From contig MVQW01000198.1 of assembly GCA_002067265.1 (NCBI GenBank), forward strand, positions 1-5,931: a DNA stretch of 5,931 nt, written 5' to 3'. Below the pieces are notes generated by a model. It was not told the origin of the DNA, ran no database searches, and saw only the letters and a list, made by a program, of their open reading frames with translations. This document shows, one piece after another, positions 1-5,931 of the stretch; the stretch's first letter is position 1, and each line of letters begins with the position of its first letter. The position numbers and the translations under genes are program-made. This DNA is from Methanomethylovorans sp. PtaU1.Bin073 (GTDB taxonomy: Archaea; Halobacteriota; Methanosarcinia; Methanosarcinales; Methanosarcinaceae).

Positions 1-542
1 CTTACCTTGCAGCCAAGGGTACCAAGTTTCTTGATAGCTACAGCAAAACCTTCATCGACAATATCGTCTACAGGTTTACCTGCATGCTTTATGTAGCCTT
101 CTACTATTTTCTCGGTTCTTGACCTTGCTCCTGTGAGCTTACCTGATATCACAATTTCACAGCCAAGAGCACCAGCGTTCATTATGGCCCTCATGGCATT
201 ATGACCAGCTTTTCTGAAATACCATCCTCTTTCAATAGATGATGCAAGACGTGTTGCCATCATTTGAGCATTCAGCTCTGGCCTCCTTACTTCTTGAGCA
301 TCGATCTGAGGATTGTCCATATCATACATTCTGTCAATATCACGTGTGAGTTTGCGGATGACCTTACCTGCTTTACCGATAACCATTCCAGGTTTCTCGG
401 CATAAACAGTTATCTGGGTTCCCATAGGAGTCCTGTTGATCTCCATTCCGCCGTATCCAGCCCTGTTAAGCTGTTTAGCAAAGTATTCGTCCAGTGATGC
501 TTTGACATAGCCCTCACGCACGAATTTCTTCTCTATCGCCAT
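1..542 (-). CDS. rps3: 30S ribosomal protein S3 (uS3), partial, 3' end beyond window
   Basis: uS3 sits at the mRNA entry side of the small subunit head and binds 16S rRNA through a KH domain. Translation from the ATG at 542 gives 180 complete codons and runs off the left edge, so the C-terminus is missing. The N-terminus reads [21 protein letters not shown] type II KH motif VIGKAGKVI covers about residues 54-62, with GKAG as the GxxG loop. The conserved C-domain stretch [18 protein letters not shown] covers about residues 124-141. The start overlaps the rpl22 stop by one base (TAATG), and GAGGTG at 548-553 lies six bases before the ATG as ribosome-binding site, inside the end of rpl22. This is a translationally coupled junction. 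Archaeal uS3 usually exceeds 200 residues, so a modest C-terminal part is absent here. Nothing visible is broken. Identity is certain from motif and position. Confidence 0.97.
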   Translation of the reverse strand, partial: MAIEKKFVREGYVKASLDEYFAKQLNRAGYGGMEINRTPMGTQITVYAEKPGMVIGKAGKVIRKLTRDIDRMYDMDNPQIDAQEVRRPELNAQMMATRLASSIERGWYFRKAGHNAMRAIMNAGALGCEIVISGKLTGARSRTEKIVEGYIKHAGKPVDDIVDEGFAVAIKKLGTLGCKV

Positions 543-997
543 TAGCGCACCTCGTTCAATATGATCTCGATGTTAACAGTATCCGTGTTATACGGACTGC
601 CTCTCCCACGTGCCCTTGCAATCATGCCAGGGATCACGCGGCCGCGCTTTGTTGCTACATGAGCAATGTACATGCGCTCGGGATCCAATCCCTTATACTC
701 AGCATTGCTGCCAGCATTCTCCAAAAGCTTGAGGAATGCCTTTGCAGCATCCACTGGATATCTTCCACCTGCCATTGGCCCCTTCTTGTGGCCTGCACCT
801 TCACAGTGTCTCTTAAAAGGTACTGCCTGTTTCTTGGCAACAACAGCTTCGAGATACTTCTTAGCATTCTGGGTCCGCATTCCTTTGAGAGCTCTTCCTA
901 GTTCCCGTGATTTCTTAGGGGAGATATGAAGCTCGGAGCCCATTGCCTTAGAGCTGGTCTTTGAGTCCATTTCTAAAGTATAATCAATCCTTGCCAT
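542..997 (-). CDS. rpl22: 50S ribosomal protein L22 (uL22)
   Basis: uL22 is a large-subunit protein whose long beta hairpin lines the nascent peptide exit tunnel. The 151-aa product has the usual archaeal length; bacterial L22 is about 110 aa. The N-terminal part carries the helix-forming segment [18 protein letters not shown] (about residues 23-40). An archaeal/eukaryotic-type insertion [12 protein letters not shown] lies at about 62-73. The basic tunnel loop is about 118-137 ([17 protein letters not shown], then SPYN), followed by the terminal strand [10 protein letters not shown]. The start at 997 follows the rps19 stop by 11 bases, with AGGTGA at 1004-1009 as Shine-Dalgarno sequence directly after that stop. 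The TAA stop shares its last base with the rps3 ATG. All features fit an intact gene in a ribosomal operon. Confidence 0.98.
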   Translation of the reverse strand: MARIDYTLEMDSKTSSKAMGSELHISPKKSRELGRALKGMRTQNAKKYLEAVVAKKQAVPFKRHCEGAGHKKGPMAGGRYPVDAAKAFLKLLENAGSNAEYKGLDPERMYIAHVATKRGRVIPGMIARARGRGSPYNTDTVNIEIILNEVR

Positions 998-1008
998 ACA
1001 TCATCACC

Positions 1009-1422
1009 TTACTTCAACGGTACGAACCTGCTTGAACGGGTAGCTCCTACACCAGCGCTTCCATGAGACACTTTTGAACGGCTCAATGCAAACTCGCCGA
1101 ACCTGTGCCCAATCATCTCAGGCTGTATCTCAAAGTCAAGGAAACTCTTGCCGTTGTATACTGAAACGGTCTTGCCTACCATGTCTGGAAGTATAATGAC
1201 ATTCCTGTAATGAGTGCGCACATTACTTGCGCCATCCTTTACCTGCTGCATTACATCCTTTTGATGATCATTGAAGCCTCTCCTGATGGAGCGGCGTTCC
1301 CTTGCTGTAAGAAGTTCTGTGAACTCCTCCAAGCTCAATGCTTGGAGCTGCTCGAGGGTCTTGCCACGGAATGTGAACTCACCCTTTCGTTTTGGTAATT
1401 TTGATCCTAATTTTTTTGCCAT
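1009..1422 (-). CDS. rps19: 30S ribosomal protein S19 (uS19)
   Basis: uS19 lies in the head of the small subunit, pairs with uS13, and contacts tRNA and the intersubunit bridges. The 137-aa product has the archaeal N-terminal extension (about residues 1-65, including the basic run [11 protein letters not shown] at 40-50). The universal core follows: [20 protein letters not shown] at about 73-92, [15 protein letters not shown] at about 101-115, and the C-terminal end [14 protein letters not shown] at 124-137, which is typical of Archaea. The ATG at 1422 has a strong Shine-Dalgarno GGAGGTAA at 1427-1434, between the rpl2 stop and the start, 15 bases apart. The gene is intact and co-directional with its neighbours. 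Position between rpl2 and rpl22 is the conserved order in Archaea and Bacteria. Confidence 0.98.
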   Translation of the reverse strand: MAKKLGSKLPKRKGEFTFRGKTLEQLQALSLEEFTELLTARERRSIRRGFNDHQKDVMQQVKDGASNVRTHYRNVIILPDMVGKTVSVYNGKSFLDFEIQPEMIGHRFGEFALSRSKVSHGSAGVGATRSSRFVPLK

Positions 1423-1437
1423 GGGATTACCTCCGGT

Positions 1438-2151
1438 TCAACGCCTTCCGGTCCTACGTGCTGCTATCTGTCCAACCTTACGTCCGGGCGGGGCATTCCT
1501 ACCAACTGTGGTTGGTCTTCCCGGATGCTGCCTGTTACCTCCACCGAAGGGGTGGTCAATTACGTTCATAGCAACTCCCCTGACACGAGGATACTTTGCA
1601 GCTCTTGTTTTCATCTTATGATATTTCTTACCTGCCTTGAGGAAGGGTCTGTCAAGCCTTCCGCCGCCTGCAACAATACCAACGGTGGCACGACATTTGG
1701 AGTTAAGCCACTTCATTTCACCTGAGGGCATCTGTACGACTGTTTTTCCCTTGTCATGGGAAACAACAGTTGCATAAACACCAGATGAACGTGCAAATTG
1801 GCCACCATCATTTGGCTTTGATTCGATATTACAAACTGGAACTCCTTCAGGGATCTTCCTAAGTGGTAATACATTACCTGGCCTTACTTCAGCTTCTGCA
1901 CCACATGAAATTGTAGCACCTACAGCCATACCCTCGGGAGCCACTACCATTCTTTCCTCACCGTTAGCAAAAGATACTTTTGCCAATGGAGCAGAACGTG
2001 CGGGATCATGCTCGATACCTACTACAGTACCGATAAGTGTATCATTCTCACCCACTTTTGGATGCTTCAGAGAAGCCTTGTACCTATGCGAGGGAGCTCT
2101 ATAGGTAGGTGTACCGCGACCCCTGTTCTGTGAAATTATTCGTTTACCCAT
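1438..2151 (-). CDS. rpl2: 50S ribosomal protein L2 (uL2)
   Basis: uL2 is a primary 23S rRNA-binding protein needed for subunit association and located near the peptidyl transferase centre. The 237-aa product matches the archaeal length; bacterial L2 is about 275 aa. The N-terminus [20 protein letters not shown] is archaeal in style. An OB-like domain (about 35-110) is followed by an SH3-like domain with [11 protein letters not shown] at about 114-124 and [19 protein letters not shown] at 161-179. The signature [15 protein letters not shown] covers 191-205 and includes the conserved histidine at 200; the C-terminal tail is rich in Arg, Gly and Pro. The ATG at 2151 is preceded by GAGGTGA at 2158-2164, which overlaps the rpl23 stop. 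The gap to rpl23 is 11 bases. The gene is intact. Confidence 0.98.
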   Translation of the reverse strand: MGKRIISQNRGRGTPTYRAPSHRYKASLKHPKVGENDTLIGTVVGIEHDPARSAPLAKVSFANGEERMVVAPEGMAVGATISCGAEAEVRPGNVLPLRKIPEGVPVCNIESKPNDGGQFARSSGVYATVVSHDKGKTVVQMPSGEMKWLNSKCRATVGIVAGGGRLDRPFLKAGKKYHKMKTRAAKYPRVRGVAMNVIDHPFGGGNRQHPGRPTTVGRNAPPGRKVGQIAARRTGRR

Positions 2152-2162
2152 TGTTAGTCACC

Positions 2163-2411
2163 TCACATCAGTCCAATCCTTGTGGCTATCTCGTGAGCAG
2201 CATCAGTCTCACTGAAGGTCACAATGGCTTTCTTCTGGCCATTCATAGTACTCATTGTGCAAACAGATACAACATTAAAGCCATACATCTTCATGACTTC
2301 GGACTTGATCTGGCCCTTGGTTGCCTTTCTGTTGACAATGAACTGGAGTTTATTGTTTTCCAGTAACATCATGGCTTTTTCTGTGATGAACGGATAATTT
2401 ATTGTTGTCAT
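2163..2411 (-). CDS. rpl23: 50S ribosomal protein L23 (uL23)
   Basis: uL23 binds 23S rRNA at the rim of the exit tunnel and is a docking site for the signal recognition particle and other nascent-chain factors. The frame is open upstream to 2453, but the start is placed at 2411. From there the protein is 82 aa, the usual archaeal length, and begins [20 protein letters not shown], aligning with the conserved ITEKA motif near the N-terminus. GGAGGG at 2421-2426 gives a well-spaced Shine-Dalgarno sequence for this ATG. The ATG overlaps the rpl4 stop as ATGA, so translation is probably coupled to rpl4. The segment [19 protein letters not shown] (about 29-47) is the conserved helix-strand region. 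The longer form from 2453 would add 14 residues unlike the family. Confidence 0.97.
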   Translation of the reverse strand: MTTINYPFITEKAMMLLENNKLQFIVNRKATKGQIKSEVMKMYGFNVVSVCTMSTMNGQKKAIVTFSETDAAHEIATRIGLM

Positions 2412-3175
2412 ACGAACATACCCTCCAAAGCTGCTATAGCAGATTCTGTCCATATGGTTAGTCTGCCTGCATGAGTACCTGGAGCCAGCAGTTCAGTGCT
2501 TATAGAATCAACTGAAACTACATCCACACCGGCAAGATTCCTTGCAGAATTGAACAATGCGCTGCCTTCATCAGCTACTATCAACAGACTCTTTCTGTTC
2601 TTGTACCTTCTTCCTCTAAGCTTTCCCTTACCGGCTCTGATGTTTCTGCCTTCCTTTGCACGAAGGACATCCTCGAATACACCGGCGGTTTTAAGGAACT
2701 GCACAACTTCTTTGGTCTTGGTCAAATCCTGCAATGCATTTTCTGCTACTAAAGGTAGCTTGATGCTCTGCTCAAACTTGTGACCACGTGCCCTTACAAG
2801 TTCCACATTACCCGTAGCTGAAACAGCTGAGCGGATAGCGAGTCTTCTTTCCTTTTTGTTTACTTTTTCAGTCCTGTCGGCTTCTGGCTTTGGAGGATGT
2901 GCTGCTCTTCCACCAACTGCCTGAGGAACTCTGGCTGCACGGCTACCTGTAACAATCCTTGGTATCTGTGCTACACCACGTCCTGAACCCCAGGATACTG
3001 CTGAAGTCTCCATACCTGCATATAAGCGAGGACCATAGGGTTGATATCTCTTAGCTTGAGATGCAAGCACTGCCCTCTTGATAAGATCCGGCCTGTATGA
3101 CTCATTGAAAATCTCAGGCAGGGAGATCTCACCTTTTGGATTACCAGAAATCCCAATTACATTGATTTTAGCCAT
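2408..3175 (-). CDS. rpl4: 50S ribosomal protein L4 (uL4/L4e)
   Basis: uL4 is an early-assembly large-subunit protein whose extended loop reaches the narrow part of the exit tunnel. The 255-aa product is of archaeal/eukaryotic L4 type. The globular N-terminal part carries [20 protein letters not shown] (about 20-39). The tunnel loop is about 44-100, with [23 protein letters not shown] and [10 protein letters not shown], the last being highly characteristic of this family. The C-terminal Rossmann-like part includes [19 protein letters not shown] (about 182-200) and the strand VDVVSVDSI. The ATG at 3175 is five bases after the rpl3 stop, with GGGGTGA at 3181-3187 as Shine-Dalgarno sequence overlapping that stop. 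Its own TGA overlaps the rpl23 start by four bases. The gene is intact. Confidence 0.98.
   Translation of the reverse strand: MAKINVIGISGNPKGEISLPEIFNESYRPDLIKRAVLASQAKRYQPYGPRLYAGMETSAVSWGSGRGVAQIPRIVTGSRAARVPQAVGGRAAHPPKPEADRTEKVNKKERRLAIRSAVSATGNVELVRARGHKFEQSIKLPLVAENALQDLTKTKEVVQFLKTAGVFEDVLRAKEGRNIRAGKGKLRGRRYKNRKSLLIVADEGSALFNSARNLAGVDVVSVDSISTELLAPGTHAGRLTIWTESAIAALEGMFV
2421..2426 (-). promoter_or_regulatory. Shine-Dalgarno sequence fixing the rpl23 start
   Basis: GGAGGG on the minus strand lies nine bases before the ATG at 2411. It supports the short 82-aa uL23 over the longer open frame that begins at 2453. It lies inside the last codons of rpl4, as expected for coupled translation across the ATGA overlap. 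Confidence 0.8.
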
Positions 3176-3180
3176 TTAAT

Positions 3181-4194
3181 TCACCCCTGCTTGCTCTGTG
3201 TGCTTATGTGAACTATCTGGGGTTCACCCATAGCGGATACTTTCGCCCTGGTTGGTTCACGTAGCCTGATGAGCCTCTTGGAAGGACCTGGCACACTACC
3301 CTTGATAAGCACGTAATCATTCCTCACAAGACCAAAGTTTATGAACCCTCCAACGGGGTTAATCTCCTCAGGATTTGTACCTATTTTGAAGATGCGCTTA
3401 TTACATTCAGTCCTCTGGTGGTAACCAGTCTGACCCAACTGAGGAACTCTCCAGCTCACATGTGCAGGCCTGAAAGGACCAAGTGTACCAATTTGCCTTA
3501 GGCTTCCCTGACGGGAATGCTTACCTTTCTGAAGCATGATACCCCATCTTTTAACCGGACCCTGGGTACCCTTACCTATTGTGATAGCAGCTACGTCCAC
3601 TAAACTGCCACCTTTGAAAACATCGCTTACGCGGACTTCTTTGCCGAGGATAGACTTTGCGTACTCAAACTTATCCTTGACATTTGCACCGCTTATTCCA
3701 GTTTCCATTATGTCAGCATTCTTCTTGGGAACACCTGAAATGCTTTTTGGCACAGTATAAGTTACTACCCTTATATCAGAAACTGTACCATCGTTCATAA
3801 GTTGTTCGATCTTCCCTAAAGATGCATTAGTATCATGTTTTACTGGAACTGATATAGTCTTTGCAAGACTCTCGTCAAGTTCTAAGCTCCAGGCTTCTGC
3901 AATTGCGCGCTCAGCGTTGTTATCTTTTGTGTAAGCCCTTATAGCAGCCACCCTAATAGCTGGTGTTTCGATCACTGTAACAGGTACTGTAATCTCAAGA
4001 CCTTCTGTAAGGCTGTTCTTGGTATCATCGATGATTACCACATGAGTCATACCGACCTTGTAACCAGCGAAATCCTGGAGTTTTATTCCAGTTTCTGATA
4101 CCGGCCATGACCTGTAACGTGGTATGGGGCTTTGTGCTCTTATGCGAGGACTGAACGCGAGTGATCCTCGCCTTGGTCTGTGTCCATGTGCCAT
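3181..4194 (-). CDS. rpl3: 50S ribosomal protein L3 (uL3)
   Basis: uL3 is a primary assembly protein of the large subunit with an extension that reaches near the peptidyl transferase centre. The 337-aa product has the standard archaeal/eukaryotic length; bacterial L3 is about 210 aa. The N-terminus [20 protein letters not shown] is the usual basic tail. [16 protein letters not shown] lies at about 38-53, and [14 protein letters not shown] at about 208-221. The long finger [20 protein letters not shown] (226-245) leads into the conserved tryptophan at 248 and GQTGYHQRT at about 254-262. It is the first gene of the ribosomal operon, as expected in Archaea, where rps10 lies elsewhere. GGGAG at 4202-4206 gives a Shine-Dalgarno sequence seven bases before the ATG at 4194. 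Upstream lies a 616-base gap with candidate promoters. Nothing is missing. Confidence 0.98.
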   Translation of the reverse strand: MAHGHRPRRGSLAFSPRIRAQSPIPRYRSWPVSETGIKLQDFAGYKVGMTHVVIIDDTKNSLTEGLEITVPVTVIETPAIRVAAIRAYTKDNNAERAIAEAWSLELDESLAKTISVPVKHDTNASLGKIEQLMNDGTVSDIRVVTYTVPKSISGVPKKNADIMETGISGANVKDKFEYAKSILGKEVRVSDVFKGGSLVDVAAITIGKGTQGPVKRWGIMLQKGKHSRQGSLRQIGTLGPFRPAHVSWRVPQLGQTGYHQRTECNKRIFKIGTNPEEINPVGGFINFGLVRNDYVLIKGSVPGPSKRLIRLREPTRAKVSAMGEPQIVHISTQSKQG

Positions 4195-4591
4195 TGTTAT
4201 TCTCCCGATCTATATTTGTTAGATTTGGCCGTTCAACTTTCTTGCTGATAGCATGGGTCATGCAAAAAGTCCAAGCGCCACTGGGATCAGGATACACACA
4301 CTAGTCGTGTAATTGGCAATTGTGCTGCCAGCTGCTGTACAACCGCAAAGTAGCAGTACACTGCCCTCTACAAGTGAGAATATAGCAGACATCCCTACAG
4401 TGGTCATCTCCAGAACGATTTAAACACCTTATGTCCCTGCAGACGTTTCCGCAAGCAGGAGGGCATTCTTGAAGAGGCCCCGAACATCACATGTTAAATC
4501 CGACTTTTTCACACGTAGTTAATTTCATTGCGATATGCAAGGCAAACCTTACATACCCATCTCTATCGTTGCGCTTAGATAGACAAATACA

Positions 4592-4607
4592 TATATAAAA
4601 CCTTTGC
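4592..4607 (-). promoter_or_regulatory. candidate BRE/TATA promoter facing rpl3
   Basis: Read on the minus strand, the segment is GCAAAGGTTTTATATA: a purine-rich BRE-like element next to TTTATATA, a near-consensus archaeal TATA box. With the usual spacing of about 25 bases, transcription would start near 4567-4572, giving a leader of about 375 bases before the rpl3 ATG at 4194. No equally good box is seen closer to rpl3; a weak AAATATAG at 4211-4218 is too close to the ATG to leave room for the ribosome-binding site. This is therefore the best candidate for the ribosomal operon promoter, but it could instead drive a short transcript inside the gap. The start site is inferred. Confidence 0.55.
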
Positions 4608-4612
4608 ATGAG

Positions 4613-4630
4613 AAAAGATAGCAAAAGATA
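4613..4630. repeat. two direct repeats AAAAGATA, 10-base period
   Basis: AAAAGATA occurs at 4613-4620 and again at 4623-4630, so the copies start exactly ten bases apart, one helical turn. On the minus strand this is TATCTTTT twice, ending about six bases upstream of the BRE-like element of the rpl3-facing TATA box. The placement fits a binding site for an activator acting on the same face of the DNA, but no regulator is identified and AT-rich DNA produces short repeats by chance. Confidence 0.4.
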
Positions 4631-4666
4631 ATTAGAACAATAGTCCTTAATTTAGCTTCCACGCAG

Positions 4667-4683
4667 AGAAGTTTTTAACTTCT
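4667..4683. repeat. perfect 7-bp inverted repeat, 3-base spacer
   Basis: AGAAGTT, TTT, AACTTCT form a perfect inverted repeat. It lies between the two TATA-like boxes that face rpl3, about 70 bases upstream of the nearer one. It could be an operator for a dimeric regulator, or a small hairpin if the region is transcribed from the farther box. Only the symmetry is seen; the role is inferred. Confidence 0.4.
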
Positions 4684-4718
4684 GATTTAATGAAGGTATA
4701 CAAAACAAATGTATTTTC

Positions 4719-4729
4719 ATATATATAAT
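4719..4729 (-). promoter_or_regulatory. second candidate TATA box facing rpl3
   Basis: The minus strand reads ATTATATATAT here, in an AT-rich context. A start would fall near 4695-4700. It is weaker evidence than the box at 4592-4599, because the surrounding sequence is AT-rich enough to give such matches by chance and no clear BRE is visible. If used, it would lengthen the rpl3 leader to about 500 bases and place the palindrome at 4667-4683 in the early transcript. Confidence 0.3.
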
Positions 4730-4800
4730 CATTCACCTTATCCCTTAATTGGGGATTGAAATGGAAAAATAGTAATTATAATTAAAAATATGAATATGGG

Positions 4801-4829
4801 AAAACAAAGGTCATGCTTGAAGATGACCT
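4801..4829 (-). terminator. hairpin plus T-rich tail at end of iorAB
   Basis: On the minus strand AGGTCAT (4829-4823) and ATGACCT (4814-4808) form a perfect 7-bp stem with an 8-base loop, followed directly by TTGTTTT. The second arm contains the iorB TGA stop, so hairpin and coding end overlap. Further T5 runs follow at 4784-4788 and 4765-4769. Archaeal transcription ends mainly at T-rich tracts, so the tracts alone may suffice and the hairpin may add to them or protect the 3' end. Confidence 0.5.
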
Positions 4830-5401
4830 AGTTCAAAAGCCTTAATGTTAATATCCACTGTTTTCTTAGGTACCGATTGACTTACACATTCTATCAGCAC
4901 ATCTTTGGACAACGGCAAGTATTTAGATATTGCTCCTATCATGACAGTATTCATGGATTGGACATGGCCAGCCTGTTTAGCAAGTTCCACTGCATTGAAA
5001 GCCTTTACAGTAAATCTCTGTTCAAGATAGTCAATAATATTCTCCACATCAGGATAGGACGAAAGACCCGAAGTTACAGTAACAGGCAATACAGGCTCAG
5101 TATTAATAATGACAATACCATCATCCGACAGATATTCAATATATCTTAATGCCTCGCTTGGCTCAAGGGCAAGCAAAGCATCGGCACTTTTCAAAGAAAT
5201 AAGGGAACCAAATTCACAGCCAATCCTTAAGTGATTGACAACAGAACCACCCCTTTGCGCCATACCATGAGTCTCAGCCGCCATCACCGGAAGCCCTTCC
5301 TTTACAGCAGCTTTGCCGATTATATCTGAAGCAAGGATAGTACCTTGGCCACCTACACCAGCTATTACCAGATCAAAAAGTGAAATTCCTGCAGAACTCA
5401 T
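4811..5401 (-). CDS. iorB: indolepyruvate:ferredoxin oxidoreductase, beta subunit
   Basis: IorB pairs with IorA in the cytoplasmic enzyme that interconverts aryl pyruvates (indolepyruvate, phenylpyruvate) plus CoA with aryl-acetyl-CoA, CO2 and reduced ferredoxin. In methanogens the pair is also linked to making aromatic amino acids from aryl acids. The 196-aa product has the usual length and is homologous to the gamma domain of pyruvate:ferredoxin oxidoreductase. It shows GVGGQGTILASDIIG at about 15-29, ETHGMAQRGGSVVNHLRIG at 43-61, ALLALEPSEALRY at about 75-87, and the conserved SMNTVMIGA at about 149-157. The ATG at 5401 overlaps the iorA stop by four bases (ATGA), with a strong GGAGGTGA at 5406-5413, so the two subunits are probably made in equal amounts. 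A terminator-like hairpin overlaps its stop codon. Identity is secure; the exact substrate range is inferred from the family. Confidence 0.95.
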   Translation of the reverse strand: MSSAGISLFDLVIAGVGGQGTILASDIIGKAAVKEGLPVMAAETHGMAQRGGSVVNHLRIGCEFGSLISLKSADALLALEPSEALRYIEYLSDDGIVIINTEPVLPVTVTSGLSSYPDVENIIDYLEQRFTVKAFNAVELAKQAGHVQSMNTVMIGAISKYLPLSKDVLIECVSQSVPKKTVDINIKAFELGHLQA

Positions 5402-5931
5402 TTCTTCACCTCCGTGATCGCTCCAAACTTACATAGCTGGGCACATACACCACATCCTGTACACATATTATTGATCCTCGCACGCTTAATCTCTGTATCA
5501 AATTCGGTTGCAGGACATCCGAACCTTACACATACCTTGCATCCAGTACATTTCTCCGTATCTACAGAGAACATCGCTTTTTTGACCCCTGACCTTCGCA
5601 AGTCAATTACGCATGGCTGCCTTGTAATCACAACAGATGTACCCTTGAAATCCCTGGCACGCTTGAACACATCTTCTGTGGATGCCAGATCATAAGGATC
5701 AGTCTCCTCCACAAATTTTGCTCCGAGAGCACGGCATATCTCTGAAATTGACACTGCTACCGTGGACTCCCCAACCGCTGTCCTGCCCATTCCGGGATTC
5801 GGCTGATGGCCGGTCATTGCAGTGATCCGGTTGTCCATAATAGTTACTGTGATATCCGCCTTATTATATACTGCATTAAGCAGTCCGTTCATTCCTGTAT
5901 GGAAAAAGGTGGAGTCACCAATAGAACAGCA
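5398..5931 (-). CDS. iorA: indolepyruvate:ferredoxin oxidoreductase, alpha subunit, C-terminal part
   Basis: IorA carries thiamine diphosphate and two [4Fe-4S] clusters and performs the oxidative decarboxylation of aryl pyruvates with IorB. Only the last 177 codons are present; the frame is open to the right edge, so the real start lies outside and the internal ATG at 5892 is not the start. The visible part begins with CCSIGDSTFFHTG, whose GD opens the thiamine diphosphate/Mg site; the matching DN is in VTIMDNRITAMTGHQPNPG. The C-terminus is a bacterial-type ferredoxin domain. One cluster motif is CTGCKVCVRFGCP (C-x2-C-x2-C-x4-C, visible residues 128-139), and the other is CTGCGVCAQLC (C-x2-C-x2-C-x3-C, 157-167). 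The extra residue in the first motif is usual for IorA. The last cysteine of the second motif is followed by Lys where Pro is common. Its stop overlaps iorB. Confidence 0.95.
   Translation of the reverse strand, partial: CCSIGDSTFFHTGMNGLLNAVYNKADITVTIMDNRITAMTGHQPNPGMGRTAVGESTVAVSISEICRALGAKFVEETDPYDLASTEDVFKRARDFKGTSVVITRQPCVIDLRRSGVKKAMFSVDTEKCTGCKVCVRFGCPATEFDTEIKRARINNMCTGCGVCAQLCKFGAITEVKK

Larger units (their letters stand above)
4195..4810. other. 616-base intergenic region between iorB and rpl3
   Basis: No recognisable protein, tRNA, 5S, SRP RNA or RNase P RNA was seen in this gap on either strand. Roughly 4510-4810 is strongly AT-rich and holds the iorB terminator zone, two TATA-like boxes and short repeats. 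Roughly 4260-4500 is more GC-rich and looks less like plain spacer. There, on the minus strand, a 49-codon hydrophobic frame (ATG 4407, TGA 4260-4258) starts MTTVGMSAIF, with two apolar stretches. A second frame (ATG 4528, TAG 4303-4301) is interrupted by TGA at 4489-4487 and has ten cysteines in its 61 codons after that stop. Neither has a properly spaced ribosome-binding site, so neither is called as a gene. The stretch may be an rpl3 mRNA leader, a small-protein or RNA locus, or a decayed gene. Confidence 0.7.

Noticed and set aside
2412..2453. A longer rpl23 beginning at 2453.
   Set aside because: It adds 14 residues unlike the family and overlaps rpl4 further, whereas the ATG at 2411 has a good Shine-Dalgarno sequence and gives the usual 82 aa.
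4025..4297. A 90-codon minus-strand frame covering the rpl3 start region.
   Set aside because: Most of it lies inside rpl3 in another frame, its start is GTG with no ribosome-binding site, and the product looks like an out-of-frame translation of rpl3.
4429..4512. A 27-codon minus-strand frame with GTG start at 4512, in the third frame of the iorB-rpl3 gap.
   Set aside because: It is very short, starts with GTG, has no Shine-Dalgarno sequence, and overlaps the other doubtful frames.
4260..4570. The GC-richer part of the gap as an SRP RNA or RNase P RNA gene, judging from its length of about 300 bases.
   Set aside because: The conserved SRP helix 8 sequence and the RNase P core motifs (GGAAAGTCC-like and ACAGAAA) are not present on either strand.
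4738..4764. CRISPR-repeat-like wording on the plus strand: CCCTTAATTGGGGATTGAAA resembles the 3' end (ATTGAAA) of some archaeal repeats.
   Set aside because: There is only one copy, with no second repeat, spacer spacing or cas gene in the window.

Overview
The window is archaeal and most likely comes from a methanogenic euryarchaeon, with Methanosarcinaceae relatives the best guess. Three things point there. The ribosomal proteins are archaeal in type: uL3 is 337 aa, uL4 is 255 aa, uL23 is only 82 aa, and uL22 has an insertion. The order rpl3-rpl4-rpl23-rpl2-rps19-rpl22-rps3, with no rps10 in front, is the archaeal S10-type arrangement. The neighbouring operon encodes indolepyruvate:ferredoxin oxidoreductase (IorA/IorB), an enzyme common in methanogens. 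The genus is inference and was not tested by any search.

All recognised genes lie on the minus strand, so the layout runs from high to low coordinates. The right part (5931 to 4811) holds the 3' end of iorA and all of iorB. They overlap by 4 bases (ATGA), and a hairpin followed by T-rich DNA overlaps the iorB stop. IorA carries the thiamine diphosphate site and two [4Fe-4S] clusters. IorB is the pyruvate:ferredoxin oxidoreductase gamma-like subunit. Together they interconvert aryl pyruvates and aryl-acetyl-CoA.

The middle (4810 to 4195) is a 616-base stretch without a recognisable gene. It is AT-rich next to iorB and more GC-rich next to rpl3. It holds two good TATA-like boxes pointing toward rpl3, a 15-17 base palindrome, a pair of 8-base direct repeats one helical turn apart, and a GAAA-loop hairpin. 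It also holds two doubtful short open frames: one hydrophobic, and one unusually cysteine-rich with an in-frame TGA. If the rpl3-proximal TATA box drives the operon, the rpl3 mRNA has a leader of about 375 bases.

The left part (4194 to 1) is a tightly packed ribosomal protein operon: uL3, uL4, uL23, uL2, uS19, uL22 and the start of uS3, which runs off the left edge. Gaps are at most 15 bases, two junctions overlap (ATGA and TAATG), and every gene has a purine-rich Shine-Dalgarno sequence, often overlapping the previous stop codon. This points to co-transcription and translational coupling. uL3, uL4, uL23, uL2 and uL22 join the large subunit; uS19 and uS3 join the small subunit. This part looks intact and ordinary. 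The only stretch that may hold something undescribed is the iorB-rpl3 gap, and the evidence there is weak to moderate.
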